A DNA stretch of 64,000 nt. Origin: Mycobacterium florentinum. Its GTDB lineage: Bacteria; Actinomycetota; Actinomycetes; Mycobacteriales; Mycobacteriaceae. A model generated the notes under the pieces. It searched no databases. It saw only the letters and a program-made list of their open reading frames with translations, and was not told the origin of the DNA. Position numbers and translations under genes: made by a program. Of the stretch, positions 49,630 through 56,797 are shown one piece after another. Position 1 is the first letter of the stretch. Every line of letters begins with the position of its first letter. The stretch covers positions 2,480,001-2,544,000 of the forward strand of contig NZ_AP022576.1 in NCBI RefSeq assembly GCF_010730355.1, in the 5' to 3' direction.

Positions 49630-50930
49630 CCGCCGGCCCGCGTCGACTCGGGTTCACCGGGTGCGGGAACGAATACCGGGGTGGGTGTCGGCTGCGCCGG
49701 CGTCAGCTGGCCGGGCGGCAGCGCGGGCGGGCCGGGCGGGGGTCCGCCCGGGGGCGGCGCCGGGATCGGCTCGCGGTACGGGTAGCGCGGATCTCCCGGC
49801 TTGCCGGTGATCGCATCGGGCAGCGTCAACCTCGGCTCGCCGCCCTGGCCGGTGCGCGGATAGGGCACGGGCAGCGGCGGTGTGCCCGGCTGACCGGTCT
49901 GCGGGTCCGTCCGCTGCGAGGGCAGCAGCACATTCGGATCCAGGCCGAGGTCAGAAAAGGCGACGTCGACGAACGGCTGGATGAACTGTCCGGGCAGCAA
50001 GTTGACGACGTAAGCCTTGAAAAATGGCCCGGACGAGACTGATTCGCCGAAGGACATCACGTAGGTGTTGAGACCCTTGAGCGACTTCTGGACCTCGGCC
50101 TTGCGGTTGTCGATGGTGGCGAGAACGCCGTTCAGTTTGTCCAGTGCGGGTTTGAGCGTTGCGCGGTTGTCCGCGATGAAGCCATGGATCTGGGTGGCCA
50201 ACGCCGAGATGTGTTGCGAAATCTGGTCTAGCGCAGCGCTTTGGCTGCGCAGCGCCGCCAGTACGGCGTTGGAATCCCTGATCAGGCGCACGACCTTGTC
50301 GGTGCGTGACGCCAGCACCGTGGTGGCGTTCGCGGCGTTGGACAGCAGGGTGCGCAGCTGCGCATCGCGCTCGTTGAGGGTCTCGGAGAATCGAGCGACA
50401 CCCTCCACGGCGACCTTGAGCTGCGGCGGGGTGTCGTGCAGCGTGGTCGCCAGGGTCTTCAGTGCGTCCGAGAGCTGATCTGTGTTGAGCCCGCTGATGG
50501 TTGCGGTCAGGTCCCCGAGGGCGTCGGGCAGCTGATACGGGGACGTGGTGCGCTGCATCGGGATGGTGCCGGTCACGTGACCGTCGCCGCGCGGGGTGAC
50601 TTCGAGGACCTTGTTGCCCAGCAGGCTGATCGTCTTGATCGCCACCTCGGTCTGTTCGCCCAGCCGGACGTCGTCGGCCACCGTGAAGGAAACCAGCACG
50701 CCGTGCGGGTCGAGGCTGATGGATTTGACCTGGCCGGATTTGAATCCCAGCACCTGTACCGGGGCCCCCGTGGTCAGGCCGCCCGCCTCTTCGAAGTACG
50801 CCGAATATGTTGTGCCAGAGGTGATGAACGGCACCCGGTTATAGTTCAACGTGGCGACGGTCAGGGCGGCCACCACGACGACGGTGACGATGCCGATGAC
50901 GACCGGGTTGCGGTCTTGGAAGCGTTTCAT
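49626..50930 (-). CDS. mceC: Mce family protein, MceC position
   Basis: A 434-residue Mce subunit: anchor VIGIVTVVVVAALTVATL, MCE domain TTYSAYFEEAGGLTTGAPVQVLG (about 30-105), helical part, and a strongly Pro-rich C-terminus (PIPAPPPGGPPPGPPALPPG). The ATG at 50930 forms an ATGA overlap with the mceB stop, which decides the start; a GTG at 50942 would also be in frame but lies within mceB. Pro-rich tails are common in MceC and MceD subunits. Confidence 0.93.
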   Translation of the reverse strand: MKRFQDRNPVVIGIVTVVVVAALTVATLNYNRVPFITSGTTYSAYFEEAGGLTTGAPVQVLGFKSGQVKSISLDPHGVLVSFTVADDVRLGEQTEVAIKTISLLGNKVLEVTPRGDGHVTGTIPMQRTTSPYQLPDALGDLTATISGLNTDQLSDALKTLATTLHDTPPQLKVAVEGVARFSETLNERDAQLRTLLSNAANATTVLASRTDKVVRLIRDSNAVLAALRSQSAALDQISQHISALATQIHGFIADNRATLKPALDKLNGVLATIDNRKAEVQKSLKGLNTYVMSFGESVSSGPFFKAYVVNLLPGQFIQPFVDVAFSDLGLDPNVLLPSQRTDPQTGQPGTPPLPVPYPRTGQGGEPRLTLPDAITGKPGDPRYPYREPIPAPPPGGPPPGPPALPPGQLTPAQPTPTPVFVPAPGEPESTRAGG

Positions 50931-51955
50931 CGCGGTGTGCACCTGCCCGTGTCCTGCCCAGCGACCTTGATGAAGACCGGCTGGCCACCTTTGCCGTTGA
51001 CCTTGAAGATCAGGTCACACATGTAGAAGCTGAAGAAGTCGCCGTTCAGAGCTTGCCGGCCCAGCACCCGGTAGGCGTCGGGAAGCGTCTTGAGGAAGTC
51101 ATCGAAATAGTCGTGATCCGCTTCCACGTTGCCGGCGGTGCGGTCGGTCTCGTGCACGGTTTTCTGCAGCGGAGCCCGCGCTTGCGACAGCAGGTCGGCG
51201 ATCGAGCCGGCGGCCGCGTTGCCGTACGCCACGCTGTTGACGAGGTCTTGCTTGCGCTCGGCCAGCGCGTGCATGAGTTCGGAGAGCGAGTCGACGGCGG
51301 TGGCGAACTTGTCGCTGTGCCCGGCCAGCGATCCGAGCACGGTGTTGAGGTTCACCACGACTTGACCGATCAGCTCGTCACGGTCGGCAAGCGTGTTCGT
51401 CAGCGCGGCGGTCTGGGCCAGAATCGAGCCGATGGTCGCGCCTTGGCCTTGAAACGCCGCAATCAGTTGCGAGGTAAGCGTATTGACCTGGGTGGGGTCC
51501 AACGCGCGGAACAACGGCCGGAACCCACCGATCAGCGCATCCAGGTCCAGCGCCGGCGCGGTGTTGGCGACTTTGATGGTGCCGCCGGGAGGCAGCTTCG
51601 CCGTCGGCCCCGGGCCATCCTCGAGGGCCAGATAGCGCCCGCCGATCAGGTCGGCATACCGGATCACCGCCCTGGTGCCTTGGGTGAGGACCACCGAGTC
51701 GTCGGCGGAGAAGGTCACCCGCACCGTGGCGTCGCCGGAAATCTGGATGTTCTTGACCTTGCCGACTTCCACGCCGGCGATGCGCACGAAGTTCCCGTTC
51801 TGCAATCCACTGACCGTGGTGAAGATGGCGTTGTAGCTCTTCTCGTTCTCGAATCGCAGCTGTCCGTAGATAGCGACCAGCGCGAACGCGCCGATTCCAC
51901 ACACCACGACGAAGGTCGCAAGGCGTAACAGGAGTCCTGTTAGGTTACCCCGCAA
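50927..51955 (-). CDS. mceB: Mce family protein, MceB position
   Basis: A 342-residue Mce subunit, the usual short member of the set: anchor LATFVVVCGIGAFALVAIYG, MCE domain YNAIFTTVSGLQNGNFVRIAGVEVG, and a C-terminal segment ending with paired cysteines (YMCDLIFK, TGRCTPR) that are conserved in MceB proteins. The start is a TTG at 51955 with GAGAGGTG upstream; no ATG is available near it in this frame. Gap of 59 bp to mceA. Confidence 0.92.
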   Translation of the reverse strand: MRGNLTGLLLRLATFVVVCGIGAFALVAIYGQLRFENEKSYNAIFTTVSGLQNGNFVRIAGVEVGKVKNIQISGDATVRVTFSADDSVVLTQGTRAVIRYADLIGGRYLALEDGPGPTAKLPPGGTIKVANTAPALDLDALIGGFRPLFRALDPTQVNTLTSQLIAAFQGQGATIGSILAQTAALTNTLADRDELIGQVVVNLNTVLGSLAGHSDKFATAVDSLSELMHALAERKQDLVNSVAYGNAAAGSIADLLSQARAPLQKTVHETDRTAGNVEADHDYFDDFLKTLPDAYRVLGRQALNGDFFSFYMCDLIFKVNGKGGQPVFIKVAGQDTGRCTPR

Positions 51956-52014
51956 GGCAATTCACCTCTCGCACTCGTGATTTCCGGTTGTAGTACGCCG
52001 ACCGCTGCCGGGTA

Positions 52015-53397
52015 TCACGGCGTCGGCGGATTGGCATCGTTGGGCGGGCGCCCCCCGTCCGTTGGGGTGGGGGGAGGGAGCGGAGGGGGGACGCCCGGGT
52101 ACAGGGGGGTGCCGTCGGGCGCGTACTGAGGCGCGCCGTAAGGCGGGGCACCCGGGTATGGCACGGGACCGGGAGCCGGCCCGCCCACGTAGCGGATGCT
52201 TGGTGGCTCGGGTGTGCCGCGGGTCACCGGGAAGTAGTTGGCCCATCCGGGGAAGCCGATGCCCGGATTCGGCCGGATGTCCAACCCGGTGCCAAAACCG
52301 GTGTCGGTGACCAGGTAACGCACCGGCCAGTTCTGCGCGACGTCGGGCAGCGACCCGCATCCGGGTTTGCCGCCGGGCCCGCCCTTCGCGGCGACGACCG
52401 GCAGGTTTTGCGGATTCCGGTACGGGTCGTCGCCGAGCAGCAACTGGGCGTCCATGATCAAGGACTTGCCGTTGCTGCCCCCGAGCATCTGAGACCAGTC
52501 ACCGAGGGTGCGGTCGGCGCCGACGAGGAGACACGTCAGCTCCGGGTTGTATTTCATCAGCAGATCGGTCGTGGGCCGCAGCACGTTGACTGCTGTGATG
52601 AGGTTGTCCTTGCTGGGGCCCAGCACGTCAATGCCGCTGCGAGACAAGCCCGCCACGCCCGCCAGCAGCGCGTCGAGTTGGGTGGCTTGTGTCGTCACCG
52701 TGGCGCTGGTGGTGGTGAGTGCAGCGAGGGTGTCGATGAGGTGGTCGGCGGCCGCGCCGTACACGTCGCCGACGCGCTGCAGCGCGCGCCAGTCGGCACG
52801 TAGCGTCTCGGTGCGCGGATTGACAGCCAGCAGAACCTGATTCGTGTCGGTGATCGATTGGCCGATGCGCTCGCCCTGTCCGCGCACGCCTTCGGCGATG
52901 GCCGACAGCACCGCGTTGAGCTTGGCCGGGTCGATCTGTTTGATGAGTTGCACGAGATTTTCGAAGACGGTATTGACCTCGGTGGCAACGTTTTTCGAAA
53001 GCAGTACCGCACCGGCGGCGAGCCGTTTGGGGCTGGGGTTGCTGGGGTAGATCAGGTCCACGTACTTCGCGCCGAACAGCGAGGTGGCATTGATCCTCGC
53101 CTCGACGTTGGCGGGGATGAAGTTGATCTTGTCGGGGTCGATCTCGAGTTGCAGGGTCTGCGAGTTGAGCCCGCTGGAGATCGTCGCGACGTGTCCGACC
53201 TGCACGCCGCGCATCTTCACCTTCGAGTACGGCTCCATGACCAGACCCGAGCGATCGGATTTCAACGTGACCGGCACGGCCGCGGAGAACGTTCGGTTGA
53301 AGGACGCGACACTCAACACCGCGGCGGCGACGATGCCGGCAACCAACGGGAGCGCCAACCATTCGGCGGCGATCTGGGCTCGTCCTCGGCGTGCCAT
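52015..53397 (-). CDS. mceA: Mce family protein, MceA position
   Basis: A 460-residue Mce subunit with anchor LALPLVAGIVAAAVLSVA and MCE domain VPVTLKSDRSGLVMEPYSKVKMRGVQVG (first lines of the protein), a helical region, and a Pro/Gly/Tyr-rich tail of roughly 60 residues. MceA leads the six-subunit set after the two permeases. Ends in a Pro-rich stretch that is also clear at the DNA level as a long C/G-rich run near 52030-52150. Confidence 0.93.
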   Translation of the reverse strand: MARRGRAQIAAEWLALPLVAGIVAAAVLSVASFNRTFSAAVPVTLKSDRSGLVMEPYSKVKMRGVQVGHVATISSGLNSQTLQLEIDPDKINFIPANVEARINATSLFGAKYVDLIYPSNPSPKRLAAGAVLLSKNVATEVNTVFENLVQLIKQIDPAKLNAVLSAIAEGVRGQGERIGQSITDTNQVLLAVNPRTETLRADWRALQRVGDVYGAAADHLIDTLAALTTTSATVTTQATQLDALLAGVAGLSRSGIDVLGPSKDNLITAVNVLRPTTDLLMKYNPELTCLLVGADRTLGDWSQMLGGSNGKSLIMDAQLLLGDDPYRNPQNLPVVAAKGGPGGKPGCGSLPDVAQNWPVRYLVTDTGFGTGLDIRPNPGIGFPGWANYFPVTRGTPEPPSIRYVGGPAPGPVPYPGAPPYGAPQYAPDGTPLYPGVPPPLPPPTPTDGGRPPNDANPPTP

Positions 53398-53400
53398 GGG

Positions 53401-54255
53401 TCAGCCCGCGAAGTTGAAGTTGCCGGTCTGACCGTACAGGGCCAGGGTGACGAACAGCACGATGAATGCCGCTCCGATCAGCGAGGTCCGGGTCGCTCGG
53501 CCGACAGCCTTGCCGACACCCGCGGGCCCCCCCGCCGCGGTGTAGCCGTGGTAGGTGTGGATCAGCATGATCACGGTCACTTCGGCGATCGTGACGACGA
53601 ATGACCGCAGTAGGTCCGCGGGAATCAGAAAGGTGTTGAAGTAATGCTGATACACGCCACTGGACTGGCCGTAGATGAGAGTGGTGACGAAATAGCCTGC
53701 CGTGTAACCCAGTAGCAGTCCCACGCAGTACAGCGGGATGACGACGAAAACGCCTGCGCCGATCCGAGTCGAGGCGAGGTAGGCGATGGAGCGGATGCCC
53801 ATGACCTCCAGCGCGTCGATCTCTTCGTTGATCCGCATGGCACCGAGCTGAGCGGTGGATCCGGCGCCGATGGTGGCGGCGAAGGCGATACCCGCGGTGA
53901 AGGGGATGACCAAACGGGTGTTGACGAACGCCGACGCGAAGCCGTTCAGCGCCTCGACCCCGATCTGCGACAGCTGGTTGTAGCCCTGGCTGGCGAGCGC
54001 GCCGGCGTTGGACATCGTGATGAACGAGACCACCGCGACCGTTCCGCCGATAATGGCCAGCGAGCCGGTGCCAAGGCTCATCGCCGCGATCTGACGCAGC
54101 ACCTCGGCTCGGTAATAGATGACGGCGTGGGCGACCGAGCCGAGCGCTTTTCCGTAGAACCTGGTCTGCTCACCGATCCGGCGCCAACCGTCCCGCAGCT
54201 CTCTGATCCGCGCCGCACGCGGCACCCACTGATCGGCCAAGGTGCTGGTGCTCAT
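53401..54255 (-). CDS. yrbEB: Mce permease YrbEB
   Basis: A 284-residue MlaE-family permease with five to six hydrophobic segments, the cytoplasmic coupling segment MRINEEIDALEVMGIRSIAYL (with the EExDAL motif that contacts the ATPase) and GYTAAGGPAGVGKAVG near the C-terminus. It pairs with YrbEA to form the inner-membrane channel of the Mce importer. The ATPase (MceG/Mkl) is not in this window and is normally encoded elsewhere and shared among Mce systems. ATGA overlap with yrbEA. Confidence 0.94.
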   Translation of the reverse strand: MSTSTLADQWVPRAARIRELRDGWRRIGEQTRFYGKALGSVAHAVIYYRAEVLRQIAAMSLGTGSLAIIGGTVAVVSFITMSNAGALASQGYNQLSQIGVEALNGFASAFVNTRLVIPFTAGIAFAATIGAGSTAQLGAMRINEEIDALEVMGIRSIAYLASTRIGAGVFVVIPLYCVGLLLGYTAGYFVTTLIYGQSSGVYQHYFNTFLIPADLLRSFVVTIAEVTVIMLIHTYHGYTAAGGPAGVGKAVGRATRTSLIGAAFIVLFVTLALYGQTGNFNFAG

Positions 54256-55085
54256 TTGGTCACCTCGAACCCGAGGGCGGTGATGATCAGATTGATGATG
54301 AACAAGAGGACGAACGAGAACACCACCGTTTCGTTCACGGCGTTACCCACTCCCGCGGGCCCGCGCCTGACGTTGACACCCTGAAAACAGGCGATCAGAC
54401 CGGCAGTGAGCCCGAACATGGTCGCTTTGACCATGGCCACCAACACATCTCGCAATCCGGTCACCAGAGTCATGCCTGACACGAACGCCCCGGGTGTGAC
54501 GTGCTGGAAGAACACCGAGAAAAAGAACGCACCGGTGACCCCGGTCAACGTCACCAGCGAGGACAACAGCAGCGCGACCACGGTCGCGGCCAGCACGCGC
54601 GGAACGACCAGCGCCTGGATCGGGTCGATACCCATGACCTTCAACGCGTCGAGCTCTTCCCGGATTGTCCGCGCCCCAAGGTCGGCACACATCGCCGAGG
54701 CCCCCGCTCCCGCAACGACGAGGACCGTGACGAACGGGCCGATCTGGTTTACCGCGCCGAGCGAGGCGCCGGCTCCGGAAAGGTCAGCGGCACCGAATTC
54801 CACGAGCAGCACGTTGAACGTGAACACCGTCAGCACCACATACGGCACCGATAGCATCAACGCGGGGAACATCGCCACCTTGGCGACAAACCAGGTCTGT
54901 TCCAGGAATTCGCGCCACGCGAATCGCGTGGTGAACATCGTGACGAAGGTGTCCAGCGCGAACGCCGACATGGAGCCGACGCCGCGAAGCGGCTTCATCG
55001 GCGCCGAATCGGCGATCGACGCGGTCCGCTTGTGCCTCGACAAAATTGTCGGTGCTGCAACGAGATCAGAGGATGCAATCTTCAT
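54252..55085 (-). CDS. yrbEA: Mce permease YrbEA
   Basis: A 277-residue MlaE-family permease, paralogous to the next gene, with the coupling segment IREELDALKVMGIDPIQAL and NVRRGPAGVGNAVNETV. It carries an N-terminal extension of roughly 35 residues (basic, Ser-rich) before the first membrane segment. It starts only 9 bp after the stop of the cupin gene, which itself follows the Rieske oxygenase, so the importer appears to be downstream in the oxygenase transcription unit. That placement is the key argument for a dedicated import role. Confidence 0.94.
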   Translation of the reverse strand: MKIASSDLVAAPTILSRHKRTASIADSAPMKPLRGVGSMSAFALDTFVTMFTTRFAWREFLEQTWFVAKVAMFPALMLSVPYVVLTVFTFNVLLVEFGAADLSGAGASLGAVNQIGPFVTVLVVAGAGASAMCADLGARTIREELDALKVMGIDPIQALVVPRVLAATVVALLLSSLVTLTGVTGAFFFSVFFQHVTPGAFVSGMTLVTGLRDVLVAMVKATMFGLTAGLIACFQGVNVRRGPAGVGNAVNETVVFSFVLLFIINLIITALGFEVTK

Positions 55086-55094
55086 TTGTCGACC

Positions 55095-55445
55095 TCAGAT
55101 GAAGGCTTCGTTGAGGGCTTCCCGGTTCTCGGCGGTGGTCACGAAGGCAGTAAGGTCCTCCTCCACCGTCTCGACGTGGGGGTCGCCCGGTTCGACGAAG
55201 TAGTAGCCGCCGGCTGAGATTGATTTCGGCTCATGCCCATCCAGGTCGACCCGAATCTGCCCATCCAGCACGAAGATCTGCACCCAGCTCCGATGGGAAT
55301 GATGCGGGAAGACAAACCCTTTCGGCAGCTTGAAGATGCCGGCGAAAAGATTGCCCTTGTCCCACAGCCGACACTCTTCGACGTTGAACCCCGCCAGATA
55401 AGCCGACGCCCACCGCTGATCTTGGGTGGTGACGAATTTAGCCAT
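55095..55445 (-). CDS. Small cupin-domain protein
   Basis: A 116-residue single-domain cupin. Motif 1 is FPHHSHRSWVQIFVLDG, with a His-x-His but Gln where many cupins have the third ligand Glu. Motif 2 is VEPGDPHVETV with its His. Such proteins can be metal-dependent dioxygenases, isomerases or ligand-binding proteins. The ATG at 55445 is preceded by AGGAG, which rejects the longer frame extending into the oxygenase gene. It lies between the Rieske oxygenase (61 bp gap) and yrbEA (9 bp gap), implying a role in the oxidation or sensing of the same substrate. The reaction is unknown. Confidence 0.82.
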   Translation of the reverse strand: MAKFVTTQDQRWASAYLAGFNVEECRLWDKGNLFAGIFKLPKGFVFPHHSHRSWVQIFVLDGQIRVDLDGHEPKSISAGGYYFVEPGDPHVETVEEDLTAFVTTAENREALNEAFI

Positions 55446-55506
55446 GGACGCTCCTGGCGCGGTAGGGATGAGACATTCGCTCTCCGGGTCGGCAACGGCG
55501 CGCGCG

Positions 55507-56664
55507 TTACGAGCCACCACCGCTTCGCAGACCCCGAGAGATGCCGCGAGCGTGGGTGGACGCGAGTTGCCGCCACTTGGTGATGCACATGTCGGGCGGG
55601 AACAGGTGCTCGTTAGCCCATCCGTTTTGGTGGCTGTAGAACTCTTCTTGCGCCTCACGAGCCCAGACGTCGTCGTCGTTGAATCCGTGCAAGGCGAGGT
55701 CGCGCCACTTGTTCTCGAACTCGTCCTCGAAGGCCTGGACGTCGGCCTCGTTTGTGACCTTGCGCTGCAACACCTGGAAGTACTCGTGCTCGTTGGCACC
55801 GACCGGAACATAGAACTCGTACTGCACCAGCGTGGGGTCCGGGAAGGGATCGACCTTGAGCACTCCCGGCAGCCACACGCTTACCCGTGCGGCTACTCGC
55901 TTTTCATCGCCGGACAGCTGGCATTGCAGCACGGGCTGGCCGCCCAGCTGCGCTTCGAAGACCGGCTTGTAGTTCTGGGCGAGATTGTCCACCACGCCTT
56001 TGGGCCAGCCCTGTGAGTGGACCTCCATCGCCCCGCGGTCGGCCGGGACAAACCCGTATGGCAGAGCGAGTTTGTTGCCGGAGACCAGCGGTGAGTCGCG
56101 ATGCATGAAGATGTGGGTGGTGTCGAAGCCGTTCTCCACACCAAGCCGCCAGTTCGCCGCGACGGTGCGGCGGATCCCCAGGCAGTGGGTGTCGGTGTCG
56201 AGAAATCCCGGCGGAACGTCCTCACTCAACGCGGGGGGCTCCTGGTCGCCGACGAACACGAAGATCAGGCCCTGTTGTTCTTCGACCGCGAAGACGGGGA
56301 TACCGACCTGCCCGATCACCGGCGATTCCGGAGATGTCAGCACATCGGTGAGCTGCCCGTCGGCCAGGCTGTAGGTCCAGCCGTGGTACCAGCACGACAC
56401 GGTGCCCTTCTGAAAACACAAGGGCTGCGCGGAGAACCGCACGCCGCGGTGCGCGCACTGATCCGCGATCGCGCGCACTTGCCCGTCGACACGGGTCAGC
56501 AGAATCTGCGTGCCCAGCATCTTCACCGATGCGAACCCGCCTTCGGCCAGTTCGTGGCCGAACAGGGCCGGGTGCCAGTGATTGCTGAAGCCCAGTTCGG
56601 CCTGCAGATACCGCGGCCACTTCGAAGCCACGCCTGTTTCGATTCGTTGGTCGGCGGCAGTCAC
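55507..56664 (-). CDS. carAa: Rieske non-heme iron oxygenase, carbazole 1,9a-dioxygenase (CarAa)-like
   Basis: A 385-residue terminal oxygenase with the size of CarAa (384 residues). Rieske ligands are Cys70, His72, Cys91 and His94, each exactly one residue after the CarAa positions as I recall them. The mononuclear iron site is D181-x2-His184-x3-His188 plus Asp332 in NDDDVWAREA. Long segments resemble CarAa: LGFSNHWHPALFG, CWYHGWTYSLADGQL, WRLGVENGFDTTHIF, WLPGVLKVDPFPDP. CarAa performs angular dioxygenation of carbazole and can accept dibenzofuran and dioxin. Unlike most ring hydroxylases it needs no beta subunit, and none is visible here. GTG start with GGGGAGAAG upstream. First gene of the unit that includes cupin, yrbE and mce genes. 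Confidence 0.85.
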   Translation of the reverse strand: MTAADQRIETGVASKWPRYLQAELGFSNHWHPALFGHELAEGGFASVKMLGTQILLTRVDGQVRAIADQCAHRGVRFSAQPLCFQKGTVSCWYHGWTYSLADGQLTDVLTSPESPVIGQVGIPVFAVEEQQGLIFVFVGDQEPPALSEDVPPGFLDTDTHCLGIRRTVAANWRLGVENGFDTTHIFMHRDSPLVSGNKLALPYGFVPADRGAMEVHSQGWPKGVVDNLAQNYKPVFEAQLGGQPVLQCQLSGDEKRVAARVSVWLPGVLKVDPFPDPTLVQYEFYVPVGANEHEYFQVLQRKVTNEADVQAFEDEFENKWRDLALHGFNDDDVWAREAQEEFYSHQNGWANEHLFPPDMCITKWRQLASTHARGISRGLRSGGGS

Positions 56665-56705
56665 CAGGCTCTTCTCCCCACGTAGATCGCTTTCGATTTA
56701 GCAAG

Positions 56706-56765
56706 CGACTATGCCAACGCCGCAACGACGTGACATCCGTTGAACTACCTAGTGAGGTACCGAAA
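56706..56765 (-). promoter_or_regulatory. Shared 60-bp upstream element, copy 1 (oxygenase-Mce unit)
   Basis: Three blocks identical to those at 62901-62960 occur with identical spacing: CGACTATGCCAACGC (56706-56720), GACATCCGTTGAA (56732-56744) and TACCGAAA (56758-56765), separated by 11 and 13 bp of unrelated sequence. A further match, CTTCTCCCCAC (56671-56681), covers the ribosome-binding site. The element is 42 bp upstream of the GTG of the CarAa-like gene. Probably a common regulator site plus promoter. Confidence 0.75.
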
Positions 56766-56797
56766 TACTCCGAGTTCAGTAGTCGACGGGCGCCGGA

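Noticed and set aside
43920-55085. Assigning the Mce operon to cholesterol import (Mce4 type)
   Set aside because: choD in the window belongs to the conserved core far away, and no steroid-ring genes such as kstD, hsaC or kshA with steroid partners are seen; the neighbours point to aromatic catabolism. Sterol import cannot be excluded without experiments.
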